A stretch of 64,000 nucleotides of DNA from a virus. A program made the translations under genes and the position numbers. Shown here piece after piece: positions 49,790 through 58,386 of this stretch (the stretch's first letter is position 1; every line of letters begins with the position of its first letter). A model generated the notes under the pieces. That model saw nothing but the letters and a program-made list of their open reading frames with translations, did no database searches and was not told where the DNA came from. Location of the stretch: the IMG/VR virus record IMGVR_UViG_3300045918_000131, positions 30,249 to 94,248 of that record. One strand, written 5' to 3'.

Positions 49790-50386
49790 TTACGTACTTT
49801 CCTGTTCTACAAGTAGATTCATATGGACAACTACTAAATGACTGTACGCTACACTGTGCGAACGTTTAAATGAAAACCCGTCGTCTGTCTTATCCCATAT
49901 TGTTTCTGACACTTCTTTCCATGGCTTACCCATTAGATGTTTTTTTCCGGGGCGTATTGCAGCAATAAACATTGCTAGACGAGGAATCGAATTTATAGGT
50001 TCAGGTAAAGTAATTATAGTTGTCCAGTAATCCGAGATATGTATAAGTTTCTCGCAAAACTCTTTTTTGAGCAACCTATCCCATGGTGGTTCTGTTGTCA
50101 TTAACTTAACTAAATGTTCCTCTGATTTAACATCTTTATATACAGATACATTAAGTAAATCTACTTTGAAATAATTTCTATCTTCTGCTATTTTATAATC
50201 TATAGAAGCATGTCCATTTTCGTCGTGCGGTATATCAGTAAAGTATACTCCCGAAGCATGAACATTAATCTTGTTGTCATTAGTAATTCGACTTGCTTTA
50301 ATATGCTTTAGATGAGCTAGTGCCTGCAGCCTATCTGCCATGTCAATATCAATATCTCCAGTTTTTAAGTTAGTTGTCATGTTCAT
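49790..50386 (-). CDS. Miniature DnaE/PolC-palm-like protein
   Basis: About 198 residues, starting near MNMTTNLKTG. Order of motifs is that of bacterial DNA polymerase III alpha: 'TGDIDIDMADR' (palm D-x-D-x-D like 'PDFDVDFC'), 'INVHASGVYFTDIP' (like HAGGV), 'NYFKVDLLNVSVY' (like KFDFLGL), 'PPWDRL', and 'FSFKRSHSVAYSHLVVVHM' (like the YxxxxYxxxYLKxHYP helix). Far too short for a polymerase (about 1160 residues), with loss of the PHP and OB parts. Role unknown; may bind primer-template or nucleotides. Confidence 0.6.
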   Translation of the reverse strand: MNMTTNLKTGDIDIDMADRLQALAHLKHIKASRITNDNKINVHASGVYFTDIPHDENGHASIDYKIAEDRNYFKVDLLNVSVYKDVKSEEHLVKLMTTEPPWDRLLKKEFCEKLIHISDYWTTIITLPEPINSIPRLAMFIAAIRPGKKHLMGKPWKEVSETIWDKTDDGFSFKRSHSVAYSHLVVVHMNLLVEQEST

Positions 50387-50589
50387 CTTATACATGTTAG
50401 TGAGAATATTATAGCATCTTCAGGAGAACTAAACCATATCCCTGTCATTCCTATACCATATTGATGTTTGCTATCATAAGAACGACACCAGTCTAATATA
50501 TTAAGATTTAGCGGACTACTTACATACGATATTTGTGTCCAAGAGGCTATATCGTCCATACTAAGTATATCTTTCTGAATCATATACAT
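50383..50589 (-). CDS. Small unidentified protein
   Basis: 68 residues. 'QKDILSMDDIASWTQISYVS' then 'YGIGMTGIWFSSPEDAIIFS' (alpha/beta). Overlaps both neighbours by 4-10 bases, so part of the same operon. No family recognised. Confidence 0.6.
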   Translation of the reverse strand: MYMIQKDILSMDDIASWTQISYVSSPLNLNILDWCRSYDSKHQYGIGMTGIWFSSPEDAIIFSLTCIR

Positions 50590-51302
50590 GCCTGTTCTAG
50601 AATATCTTTAATCCAAAGTGTATCTGACACGAAATCTTTAAATTTCTTATCCCAGAAAGCTGGATCTATCCATTTAAAAACTAACATAATTTGTTCTGAA
50701 TTTAACTCGGATAAAAATTGAACACCACTAGGACAGTTATATATAATCCACGGACTAATACGGCCATTAGTGATCATCTGACATATTTTATTAGGAGAAC
50801 CTTCTCGAAAAATGTCATTAAATCTTTTACCGGGATTATCATCTGCCCAACGTTGCATCTCAGCAAAAGATCGTTCTAATGCATCATTTGGATGTTCTTT
50901 ACGTAGATACTCATATAAATACTCGTCATAATAAACATCTTTTGTCCAAGCATCGAGTTTTCTATTATTGTCAAGTAACTGTTTTGTAAATAATGGAATA
51001 TTAATCGCACGAAGTTGAACTAAATATTGTCCGTACTTAACAAAGGCCGAGTAGAAATCAGAATTTGAAAAATCTTCATAGGTTTTATTCTTTGCACTAC
51101 CCTGTAACGCAGTATAAAATTGTAAATATGCTTGAAAACCAAGTCGTACTCCTGTATCGTTTTCTTGTTTTGCGCGGCGCATCTTTTCGCATAAATGTAC
51201 ACTTAAAGTTGTTAATTTGCGGAAAGATTTACCACAATACTTACATATAACCGGATCATATTTAGAAATTATAGGCCGTATGGTGTGTTCAATATTCTCC
51301 AT
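50580..51302 (-). CDS. Conserved zinc-finger protein of T4-like phages
   Basis: 240 residues. N-terminal finger 'VICKYCGKSFRKLTTLSVHL' with C-x-x-C and H-x-x-C spacing, then a long helical domain containing 'NDTGVRLGFQAYLQFY', 'GSPNKICQMITNGRISPWII' and 'WIDPAFWDKKFKDFVSD'. I recognise this arrangement from marine T4-like phages, where it is conserved without an assigned role; possibly transcription or replication linked. Ends immediately before a 68-codon gene. Confidence 0.72.
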   Translation of the reverse strand: MENIEHTIRPIISKYDPVICKYCGKSFRKLTTLSVHLCEKMRRAKQENDTGVRLGFQAYLQFYTALQGSAKNKTYEDFSNSDFYSAFVKYGQYLVQLRAINIPLFTKQLLDNNRKLDAWTKDVYYDEYLYEYLRKEHPNDALERSFAEMQRWADDNPGKRFNDIFREGSPNKICQMITNGRISPWIIYNCPSGVQFLSELNSEQIMLVFKWIDPAFWDKKFKDFVSDTLWIKDILEQACI

Positions 51303-51454
51303 TTGCGTTGTTCTTCCGTTTCTGTTAGTCTTACTGTTGAAATATATGATATTTCTTCTACTGTCGATTTAAGTGCATGATACATAGTAGCTTGATCTAA
51401 TAAGTCCTTCATACCAGGATCAGTTTCTGCTAACTCGAACATTTTCTCAAACAA
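51269..51454 (-). CDS. Small helical protein
   Basis: 61 residues, 'DPGMKDLLDQATMYHALKST'. The L-L-D-x-A-x-M-Y element recurs in the 41-residue gene at 52211 and, loosely, in 52377; possibly a small family. Function unknown. Confidence 0.55.
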   Translation of the reverse strand: MFEKMFELAETDPGMKDLLDQATMYHALKSTVEEISYISTVRLTETEEQRKWRILNTPYGL

Positions 51455-51515
51455 CTAAAACTTATCATGTCGTGGGTTCGGTTCTGAGAAACCCTAATAA
51501 AATAACGCCATTGTT

Positions 51516-51734
51516 TTACAATCCAAATGTTGAATCACATACTGCACAACCTGCAATATCGCAAGAATGTGTTCTTCCAGGATCTCGTTTAAATTCCATA
51601 TTTGGGGAAATATCGTTATCGAAAATTTGCGACATTGTGTTCCATAAAGATTTTTGTTTATCGTCGTCTAATAAACCATAATCATGCCTATAAGTATAGC
51701 ACATGGACGTAATTACTTCATTTCTTGTTTTCAT
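51516..51734 (-). CDS. Small Cys-containing protein
   Basis: 72 residues, with 'HSCDIAGCAVCDST' near the C-terminus, a possible Cys cluster for metal binding. 'YRHDYGLLDDDKQKSLWNTM' is a helix. Overlaps the upstream gene by 4 bases. The bases 51455-51515 between genes show nothing notable. No family recognised. Confidence 0.6.
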   Translation of the reverse strand: MKTRNEVITSMCYTYRHDYGLLDDDKQKSLWNTMSQIFDNDISPNMEFKRDPGRTHSCDIAGCAVCDSTFGL

Positions 51735-52210
51735 GCAATATCCTTTTTAATCTGCTCGGGTGTCATACCCATATCTTTCGCTAAAGCTTTAATATCAGCT
51801 GTTGAATTTAACTCTGCCAACAATTCTATATCTTCAGTTTTCATACTAGGATAAAGACTAGATAGGAATTTTGTTATCTTGTTATTAGCAGACTTTTTCT
51901 TTGGTGCCGCTAACCAAGTATGATTCATTTTGCCCATTCCCGGACTTATTGTAGTTACTGCTAGCCAGTTAAGTTTATCATGCTGTTTCTTTATATCAAA
52001 GTAATGTTTGTTTAACCGTTGATTAGTTGCCTGTAGATAATACGCTTGCAACATTGCATCGCCAGTTACTGTGGCACCGTATCGAATCATAAGAAACGTA
52101 CTAAATTTCTTTTTTTCATCATCAGATAACGAATCGTAAAACTCGCGATCTTTGTTATCTAGCGCCAACATTTCTGACGCTATGCTCAATTTTCCATTAT
52201 CAAATGCCAT
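51731..52210 (-). CDS. Unidentified helical protein
   Basis: 159 residues. 'DEKKKFSTFLMIRYGATVTG' and 'KHYFDIKKQHDKLNWLAVTT'; the last third (KALAKDMGMTPEQIKKD) is helical, perhaps DNA- or protein-binding. ATG at 52210 immediately follows the 52211 stop (TAAATG). Function unknown. Confidence 0.62.
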   Translation of the reverse strand: MAFDNGKLSIASEMLALDNKDREFYDSLSDDEKKKFSTFLMIRYGATVTGDAMLQAYYLQATNQRLNKHYFDIKKQHDKLNWLAVTTISPGMGKMNHTWLAAPKKKSANNKITKFLSSLYPSMKTEDIELLAELNSTADIKALAKDMGMTPEQIKKDIA

Positions 52211-52336
52211 TTACTTCACCTTTAATAGTTGATAATACATTATAGCTTTATCTAGTAGATCACGCAAGCCTTCATTTGTCTTTGCTGTTCTTCTAATATT
52301 ACCCCACAACTCTGCTTCTTTGATTTCTTCATGCAT
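52211..52336 (-). CDS. 41-residue helical protein
   Basis: Starts at ATG 52336 and runs directly into the next gene (TAAATG junction). 'NEGLRDLLDKAIMYYQLLKV' matches the L-L-D-x-A-x-M-Y element of 51269. A late octamer (52369-52376) lies upstream. Function unknown. Confidence 0.5.
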   Translation of the reverse strand: MHEEIKEAELWGNIRRTAKTNEGLRDLLDKAIMYYQLLKVK

Positions 52337-52368
52337 ATTGCCGGTACGCTCTTTTGTCAATTTTGACT

Positions 52369-52376
52369 TATTTATC
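52369..52376 (-). promoter_or_regulatory. Late promoter octamer GATAAATA
   Basis: Minus strand, overlapping the 3' edge of the 52377 gene; suggests late read of the 52211 and 51731 genes. Confidence 0.5.
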
Positions 52377-52625
52377 TCACCCATGATCTTTGCGTAATAA
52401 GTTATACAGTAATACAGTATGATCTATTAGTTCTTGCATTCCGGGATGTTCTAGACCCAAAAGTTGCATATCTACCCACATTCCCTTTGGGTACATGACT
52501 GGTTGACCACGTTGCATATATAGCGTTTCTTCTCCGTTATCATCGATTCTCCAAATTTCTGTCTCGTCGGAACTATATGTAGAATTGTCTATTTTTATTT
52601 TAAATTCAGGTAACATGTTGATCAC
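52377..52625 (-). CDS. Small unidentified protein
   Basis: 82 residues, 'DDNGEETLYMQRGQPVMYPK' (beta) and 'LEHPGMQELIDHTVLLYNLL' (helix). Overlaps its neighbour by 20 bases. The last helix resembles those of 51269 and 52211. Function unknown. Confidence 0.58.
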   Translation of the reverse strand: MINMLPEFKIKIDNSTYSSDETEIWRIDDNGEETLYMQRGQPVMYPKGMWVDMQLLGLEHPGMQELIDHTVLLYNLLRKDHG

Positions 52626-52932
52626 CTATTGCGACGTTGTATTTCCCAGTAGTAGTTGACAATGATGCATGGTAGCCAACAGCAACATTATAATTTGGCG
52701 TTTTAATTTCTTCTGTTTGATACTCTGTTTTTAATACATCAAATAGTGTGCCATATTCATATCGAAGACGCGGAGAACCTATCAATATACGTCTTCGATA
52801 TACCTTCGTCAACCAGTATGTTTGACTATTTATCTTCACAGGTCTCCAAGCAAACCATTCACACCATTGATTTCTTGGACTATCATCAAAAGCTGCTTCG
52901 TTAATTACCATTATTGTCTTTTCTAAAAACAT
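52606..52932 (-). CDS. Small unidentified protein
   Basis: 108 residues. 'WFAWRPVKINSQTYWLTKVY' and 'RRRILIGSPRLRYEYGTLFD' beta-rich; aromatic. Overlaps both neighbours. Function unknown. Confidence 0.6.
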   Translation of the reverse strand: MFLEKTIMVINEAAFDDSPRNQWCEWFAWRPVKINSQTYWLTKVYRRRILIGSPRLRYEYGTLFDVLKTEYQTEEIKTPNYNVAVGYHASLSTTTGKYNVAIGDQHVT

Positions 52933-53426
52933 TTGCTGTAATCAACAAGCTCCGAAGCACGAGAAATATCTTTTACGAAGAATGCACACATAGGTTTATC
53001 TACATTTTCGGTTAAGGGAACAGCTAACATTTGTCCTGGCTTCATTTTAGGGAAATACCATTTAACATCTTGGTATATGTCCACAACCTCAACCGGTTCA
53101 AATTTAGGACTATAACTTGATATCGGATTAAAAGTAAATACATTAAATCCACGGTCATTTATACTAGTCAATGGTACTACTTCTAGATCACCGAGATCAG
53201 GTTCGCCAATTAATATCTGCCAATCTACTGGCATACGAATAACATTTTCGCCAATCTTTAATACTAACGCTGGACTATTAAAACTTTCTAAGAAAATCAA
53301 CGGAATAAAGAAATAATCTGGATCTTTAGGGTTACTATTATCAAACACGCAGAAGCGAAGATCTGCAACCTCATCTGGTATCTGACTCATATCATGTGCA
53401 ACGTTGTCTAATGTTAAAATTCTCAT
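52923..53426 (-). CDS. Unidentified protein
   Basis: 167 residues, beta-rich. 'MPVDWQILIGEPDLGDLEVV', 'DRGFNVFTFNPISSYSPKFE'. No domain recognised. Starts with an AAGGAATT RBS. Confidence 0.62.
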   Translation of the reverse strand: MRILTLDNVAHDMSQIPDEVADLRFCVFDNSNPKDPDYFFIPLIFLESFNSPALVLKIGENVIRMPVDWQILIGEPDLGDLEVVPLTSINDRGFNVFTFNPISSYSPKFEPVEVVDIYQDVKWYFPKMKPGQMLAVPLTENVDKPMCAFFVKDISRASELVDYSKCF

Positions 53427-53470
53427 GTAATTCCTTTTAATTTGTCTAGATTTAAATCTAGCCTTCTATC

Positions 53471-53674
53471 TTAAAAATCCTTAGTAAACCTAGGCATTTG
53501 ACCTTCATTCCCATCATAAACAAAACAAGATAAACAAGGAAGTAAATCTTCCATATGTATAGTTGGATGACGCTCTATTACTTTACAATTATTGTCAATA
53601 AGCATGAAGTATAATTTCTCCTCTCCTGCTTTAAATTGATCTTTAAAAATAAACTGTAGATCTTCTAGTAACAT
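53471..53674 (-). CDS. Small unidentified protein
   Basis: 67 residues, RBS AAGGAAAT. 'QFKAGEEKLYFMLIDNNCKV', 'IHMEDLLPCLSCFVYDGNEG'. Sits 21 bases past the UvsW stop. No family recognised. Confidence 0.6.
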   Translation of the reverse strand: MLLEDLQFIFKDQFKAGEEKLYFMLIDNNCKVIERHPTIHMEDLLPCLSCFVYDGNEGQMPRFTKDF

Positions 53675-53695
53675 CTGTATTTCCTTTAAGTGAAA

Positions 53696-55156
53696 TTATT
53701 TTTGCCAATCAACTTTTTCTATAGAAAAAGGATAATTAGCTTCCGTATAAAATTTCTTTCGTTCAGTTAAATGACGCTTACTAAATTTACAAGTAGAAGT
53801 AATATCATATATTTCAACAAAGTCTTTATCTTCTGTTTTACGTAACCCTCTACCAATAGACTGTATTACACGCACAAACGACTTGCCTGCTTCTATAAAC
53901 ACGAGATTAAAAATTCTAGGAATATTAATCCCAGTTGAAGCAATTCCATAAGTACACACAAGCGTTATGTTATTATTCGTAGCTATACTATCGTAGTTTT
54001 CTTTTCTTACGTCTGACTTAGTAGATCCACTAAGAAAAATGGCACCTGGAATAGCTGATGCTAACTCTTTACCTGGATCTACACGTCCAATTAACACTAA
54101 TGTATTTCCAGTTTTACTTATTTCGGTAATAACTGACGCAATATAAGCTAACCTATTTTTAGAGTCAAGTAAGTATTTTAGCTCATCTTGATATGCCTTA
54201 TAATCTCCATAATCAATAAGTTGTTTTACATGAACGTGACAGTTAGATAATACGCCAAGCTCTTGTAAATCACTTGCTTTTACTGTACTTACTACTTCTC
54301 CGAGAGATACTTTTAACGATAATCTATCTACCATTTCTTTTGGAATTGTCCCAGTGACACCCCACCTAATTGGTATTTTAGACATAACACCAGTTAACAT
54401 TTCTAACAAAATTGATGCCTTAGCGATATGACACTCGTCTGCTATTACACATATAACACCTTCTAAGAAGTCAGTTATAGATATTAGAGCTTCTCCTTCT
54501 TTAGATTTCTTAATTAATGAATTTAAACTTTGCCATGTACAAATTGTATGTGTTTTAGTGAAATCTTTTTTAGCACCATGGAATACGCCCACATCTAATC
54601 CCATGTTAATATAATCAGCCTCGGTTTGTTTAACTAAGTCAGTGCTAGGTACAATTATTATAGACCTACCATAAGTTTCAACTTTATGACTCAATACCCC
54701 AGTAATGATTGTTTTTCCGGAAGATGTACTTAGACACCCAAGAGATTGCACATTAAGTAAGAAATCATTTATTGCAGCAACTTGATAATCACGTAACATG
54801 ATAGGCTGTCCTTCTCTATCATGCCCCTTAGGCCATACCTTATGTGCATAACTAGATTCGGTTACTGCCTCAAACTCAAATGTAGTATTATAATCTCGCA
54901 GATCGTGTAGTTCGATATCGTATCCGTCATACTCAATAATAGGTAGAATCTCAGCTAATAGATTCACATACGTTTGCCCAGAAAGTGTGAAAAAATTCTT
55001 TTTTCCGTCCCATCTTCCTAAACGTACTGCTGGTATGAACCTAGCACCTGGAATATCATAAGAAAATTTTGTAACTAACTTTCTTCTGGTTGGTAAATCT
55101 AATCCGGTTATTTGACAAGTACACTCGTCCTTAATTACTATTTTACATGATGCCAT
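53696..55156 (-). CDS. uvsW: UvsW-type DNA/RNA helicase (superfamily 2)
   Basis: 486 residues (T4 UvsW 503). Walker A 'CLSTSSGKTIITGVL' near 140, DEAH-type box 'VIADECHIAKA' near 237, motif III 'WGVTGTIPKE' near 262, motifs V and VI 'TYGIASTGINIPR' and 'VIQSIGRGLRKTED' near 400-440. N-terminal double-stranded DNA-contact domain present. In T4 it unwinds R-loops and branched DNA, shutting off early origins. A sigma-70-type promoter (55353-55382) lies upstream. Confidence 0.92.
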   Translation of the reverse strand: MASCKIVIKDECTCQITGLDLPTRRKLVTKFSYDIPGARFIPAVRLGRWDGKKNFFTLSGQTYVNLLAEILPIIEYDGYDIELHDLRDYNTTFEFEAVTESSYAHKVWPKGHDREGQPIMLRDYQVAAINDFLLNVQSLGCLSTSSGKTIITGVLSHKVETYGRSIIIVPSTDLVKQTEADYINMGLDVGVFHGAKKDFTKTHTICTWQSLNSLIKKSKEGEALISITDFLEGVICVIADECHIAKASILLEMLTGVMSKIPIRWGVTGTIPKEMVDRLSLKVSLGEVVSTVKASDLQELGVLSNCHVHVKQLIDYGDYKAYQDELKYLLDSKNRLAYIASVITEISKTGNTLVLIGRVDPGKELASAIPGAIFLSGSTKSDVRKENYDSIATNNNITLVCTYGIASTGINIPRIFNLVFIEAGKSFVRVIQSIGRGLRKTEDKDFVEIYDITSTCKFSKRHLTERKKFYTEANYPFSIEKVDWQK

Positions 55157-55399
55157 TTACTCTCCTGTGCCAGAATTTGTTACTTAATAACGGTATATAC
55201 GGGCAATATATTATTTGATTAACTTCTTCGTGTTCTTGTAGCTTCTTACTCTTTAGAATATCTCAAACCAGTTTTCGAGTGGAATTACAGGAGAATAACC
55301 TGTTAATGCCAATCTTACATTTCTTTCTATAGGTAGTATGCATGTAACTTATATTATAAGTTCAGTTTCACACATAAGTCAACTCATTAGGTTAAGATA
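55157..55399. other. Intergenic region of 243 bases
   Basis: Contains the minus-strand promoter at 55353-55382 (next entry). Only short open frames with no start or RBS are visible on either strand. No repeat or hairpin is evident. Confidence 0.6.
55353..55382 (-). promoter_or_regulatory. Sigma-70-like promoter before uvsW
   Basis: TTGACT, 18 bases, TATAAT on the minus strand, about 200 bases upstream of the uvsW ATG. Lacks the extended context of the five repeated promoters. Confidence 0.6.
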
Positions 55400-56536
55400 C
55401 TATTTTCTAGGTAAGGGTGGACACCAAAAGATAATCTTTTCTGCTTGATTAAGCCATTGTTTTTTAGCTTTGCCGTGCATAAGATTAGCAAAAGACACAA
55501 GTAATGGTAATCTGACAGAGTAAGGAGAAATAACTCTATTAGTATATACTAATTTTATATTAGGATCTAAAGTAAAATCATCAATGGAATCTTTTAAAGA
55601 AACAACTCTAATTTCTTCGGGAGCAAAAAATGCGGAGAATTGATCTATTGGACCAGGCGTTGAGACAAAATTCGGGTTGTAAATAACCATAGGTAAACGG
55701 TTTACTTCCTTAGCCCATGCAATAACTTCTTTAAATGTAGTATCTCCTGGATTAAAGTCAATCGATTTATTTAAACACAGTTTAATAAACGTATCTCCAT
55801 GTTGTTCGGTGAGAATTTGAACTATTTCTTCATTTACCGTATAACTTAATACTCCAGAATTATCTACTAAAGAATACAAATCGTCAAATCCTAAATGTTC
55901 GGTGATATACTCAAACATTGAATCTGGTATATTCTCAATCTCGCATTTACCTTGTTCATTTATTTTCAATTCGATACTATAAGGTGTTTGTTCAACTTCA
56001 AGTAACTGTTTAAATAATTCAGTTACTTGACTAGATACTGTTATACTATTGGAAGTAGCATAAGTAACAACCCAATTTAGATTATACTCTGTTATAGCAA
56101 ATTCCCAAGCCTTTGACTCCTTATTCCAAAGTACCGAGCCTTGAGAAGATTTTGCAAATTCTTTTATGTCTAAAATTATCTTATCATTAAATGGAAACTT
56201 AAAATTTAATTTATTATTTTCTATACTTAATAACTTATCTCGATTTACTGTACGTAGACTGTGTCTATAGTTTTGATGGTTAGGTTGTTCTATACCATGT
56301 TTCGATAATTGACGCTCATATTTTGCTATTAGTCTCTCGGCTAATACAGCTTGTCTATCAGACATAGCAATACCGGTAATAGTCTGTTCTGATACGCTTG
56401 TAATAAAGTTAATATCATATGATGCTAATGATATCAATGATATCATAGGTTCTGGCCAATATCTAGTATTTTTACCAGTAGCGTCACGCATACCTGCCAT
56501 AAATTCTATATAAGTTTCAATTTCCTGGAATATCAT
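55400..56536 (-). CDS. Unidentified protein beside uvsW
   Basis: 378 residues. 'FKFPFNDKIILDIKEFAKSS', then 'WNKESKAWEFAITEYNLNWV' resembles the HARP-type DNA-binding fold found next to SNF2/helicase domains; C-terminal region alpha/beta with 'QAEKIIFWCPPLPRK'. Its place just before uvsW suggests a recombination partner. HARP resemblance is by eye only. Confidence 0.6.
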   Translation of the reverse strand: MIFQEIETYIEFMAGMRDATGKNTRYWPEPMISLISLASYDINFITSVSEQTITGIAMSDRQAVLAERLIAKYERQLSKHGIEQPNHQNYRHSLRTVNRDKLLSIENNKLNFKFPFNDKIILDIKEFAKSSQGSVLWNKESKAWEFAITEYNLNWVVTYATSNSITVSSQVTELFKQLLEVEQTPYSIELKINEQGKCEIENIPDSMFEYITEHLGFDDLYSLVDNSGVLSYTVNEEIVQILTEQHGDTFIKLCLNKSIDFNPGDTTFKEVIAWAKEVNRLPMVIYNPNFVSTPGPIDQFSAFFAPEEIRVVSLKDSIDDFTLDPNIKLVYTNRVISPYSVRLPLLVSFANLMHGKAKKQWLNQAEKIIFWCPPLPRK

Positions 56537-56552
56537 TATTATACCTTTTAAC

Positions 56553-56756
56553 TCACACTTTAAAAGATCGTTGACTCTTATTAAGAGTTTCTGTGCTCTT
56601 AATACTAGATTGCAATGTCAGTAATGCTTCTATTGCTATCTTATGGCAATCTAAAAATGCAGCTAACCCTTCTTGTTCGTTATGGATTTTCTCGTAACTT
56701 GCAATTTTCTTTATCGCTGTTAAAAGTATTTGCTGGTAATGTAAGTTTGCTTTCAT
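56553..56756 (-). CDS. Small helical protein
   Basis: 67 residues of helices ('ILLTAIKKIASYEKIHNEQE'). It overlaps the 56680 gene by 77 bases in another frame; no RBS is seen. Weakly supported relative to its neighbour. Confidence 0.45.
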   Translation of the reverse strand: MKANLHYQQILLTAIKKIASYEKIHNEQEGLAAFLDCHKIAIEALLTLQSSIKSTETLNKSQRSFKV

Positions 56757-56901
56757 TGGGATATGTATATTCTTCTATATGTGAGAGGTAATGTTGTTTC
56801 ATTTTTTCGTTTCTTACTTCTTGATTTAACTCTGCAACTCGTCGCCTATCAAGTTCAAGTTCAAGTTTTGGATTAAACTTACCATGTTGTGGATATTTCA
56901 T
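56680..56901 (-). CDS. Small basic helical protein
   Basis: 73 residues from MKYPQHGKFN with RBS TTGGAAGA. 'LELELDRRRVAELNQEVRNE' is a long charged helix. Overlaps 56553-56756. No family recognised. Confidence 0.5.
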   Translation of the reverse strand: MKYPQHGKFNPKLELELDRRRVAELNQEVRNEKMKQHYLSHIEEYTYPNESKLTLPANTFNSDKENCKLRENP

Positions 56902-56959
56902 TCTGTCTTCCAAGTAAAATAATAGTTTAACGAATTATACTAACTTTGTCAACAGTTCA

Positions 56960-57418
56960 TTACCAATCTTTATACGGTGTTTTGGATAGACGCGAATTAA
57001 AATACTTCTTATCATCGGATACTTCTGTACCAACCCAATCTGGTTTGTTGATTACCTCACTTTCGCTCAATAATTCAACTTCTACAACCACGAGTCCTTT
57101 ATTATCTCCATCGAATATATCAAGTTCCCATGTTAAGTTTTCGTGTAGAATCTTATACCGTGTCTTTTCTATAATAGATCCTTGACATAGATTAAGCATT
57201 GCCTTTGCTTCGGAGATAGGAATTTCATACTCGTACTCTATACGAGAAATACCAGTTGATTCCCCTTTTATCGTTAAATACCCTTGATTTCCTACTACTC
57301 GTACTCGTACAGTGCAATTCTTATCAAGTGACAAATATCCTTGTATAATTGTTCTACCGAAACCCAAAAATTTAGGAAATCGTTTCACCAAAAACTTACG
57401 CTCTATTTCAATAGACAT
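56960..57418 (-). CDS. CYTH-domain triphosphatase/cyclase-like protein
   Basis: 152 residues. N-terminal signature 'MSIEIERKFLVKRFP' (ExExK), then 'IIQGYLSLDKNCTVRVRVV' (R-x-R-x), 'TIKGESTGISRIEYEYEI', 'IIEKTRYKI' and 'WELDIFDGDNKGLVVVEVEL'. All metal and triphosphate-binding residues of the CYTH tunnel are in place. Families hydrolyse thiamine triphosphate or inorganic triphosphate, or make cAMP; which applies is open. Confidence 0.9.
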   Translation of the reverse strand: MSIEIERKFLVKRFPKFLGFGRTIIQGYLSLDKNCTVRVRVVGNQGYLTIKGESTGISRIEYEYEIPISEAKAMLNLCQGSIIEKTRYKILHENLTWELDIFDGDNKGLVVVEVELLSESEVINKPDWVGTEVSDDKKYFNSRLSKTPYKDW

Positions 57419-57434
57419 AGTGTTCCTTATGTAA

Positions 57435-57812
57435 TTACGGTATATAATTCATATATTTTGTGTCAAAAGCAACAACCCCGCATTCAGCAGCAAAAGCAAC
57501 TATTTCAGCTTCAGTTGGAGAATCTTTAAAATTAGCTTCTAGCACATAGATTAACTTGTTAGCAAAATCCTGATTATTACGCCAGAATGCCTTTGCTGAT
57601 GCCTTTGCTGTATCAACTTTCTGCTTCCCACCTTTGAACTTGTAAGACGCGGCTTTATGAGCAGATTGTGCTGTCTTATAACCATATCCTTGAGCATTGT
57701 CTATGACTTCTCCATTCACGTCGCAAATATCAAACCGTGTCTGCGTATCAAAAATCCCAAACTCTTCGTCAATTATAACACGTACTGTTCTTGCTTTGAC
57801 TTGATATTCCAT
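57435..57812 (-). CDS. Unidentified protein
   Basis: 125 residues. 'MEYQVKARTVRVIIDEEFGI' (beta), 'AQGYGYKTAQSAHKAASYKF' and a basic helical middle. Lies between the CYTH and 57815 genes. No family recognised. Confidence 0.62.
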   Translation of the reverse strand: MEYQVKARTVRVIIDEEFGIFDTQTRFDICDVNGEVIDNAQGYGYKTAQSAHKAASYKFKGGKQKVDTAKASAKAFWRNNQDFANKLIYVLEANFKDSPTEAEIVAFAAECGVVAFDTKYMNYIP

Positions 57813-57814
57813 AA

Positions 57815-58096
57815 TTAATTGACATCCAAATTTAGTTTCATCAGGTAAATCAAAATATCCGGGCCGTCAAGTAATACTGATTCGCTAGGATAACGTAGCG
57901 AACCATTGGGTATCATTTTACCTTTCCAATTTTCCACTTTGGCAGGTTGTTTATATTCTGCAACTCGAATCTTCTTTTCTCCCATTGACGTAATACGTCC
58001 AATTAGAAGTTCTGTTTTCCTAATAGGTATGGCAATAGGGTCACCTATCTTTAATGGACGTCCGATTGCATCTACGTGATTATATTCTTTCGCCAT
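57815..58096 (-). CDS. Small beta-barrel-like protein
   Basis: 93 residues from MAKEYNHVDA, RBS AGGAGGAT. 'KIGDPIAIPIRKTELLIGRI' has an SH3/Sm-like look, with strands to 'SESVLLDGPDILIYL'. Recurrent small protein in T4-like genomes; function unknown. Start overlaps the end of the next frame upstream. Confidence 0.62.
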   Translation of the reverse strand: MAKEYNHVDAIGRPLKIGDPIAIPIRKTELLIGRITSMGEKKIRVAEYKQPAKVENWKGKMIPNGSLRYPSESVLLDGPDILIYLMKLNLDVN

Positions 58097-58364
58097 CAAA
58101 ATTATCCTCCTGTAAATATTGTTGAAAAACTTTTAACAAACAGCGTTCCATTTTACGCTTTCGCTCCTCATTTAATGAGTACTCGTATGGCTTCATACCG
58201 TCTGGGTACTTTAATCTGGCATATTCGCTATTACGAATATCTGCCTAATGTTCAGAGGCTTTTGCGGCAGTTTTGCAAATTTTACTTCTCGATACGCCAA
58301 CACACTTTGGCATAATCTTTAATACTGGAACTACTTTAACAATACCAGAACGATTCTTAGACAT
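58080..58364 (-). pseudogene. Small gene interrupted by an in-frame TAG
   Basis: ATG 58364 reads 39 codons (MSKNRSGIVKVVPVLK...) to TAG at 58245-58247. The same frame then stays open to 58080: 'NSEYARLKYPDGMKPYEYSL', helical end 'CLLKVFQQYLQEDNF'. Either one gene with a nonsense codon or two adjacent genes; the second has ATG 58193 without a good RBS. Confidence 0.45.
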
Positions 58365-58386
58365 AATCAGTTGACTTTCCTATTTG

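Noticed and set aside
50914-50921. Perfect TATAAATA on the + strand.
   Set aside because: It lies inside the 50580-51302 minus-strand gene with no + strand gene downstream; probably chance.
21455-58364. Stop-codon reassignment, because TAG, TGA and TAA each interrupt a gene.
   Set aside because: All three codons also end many well-supported genes here (for example TAG at 4488, 4947 and 6639), so no single codon is recoded genome-wide.
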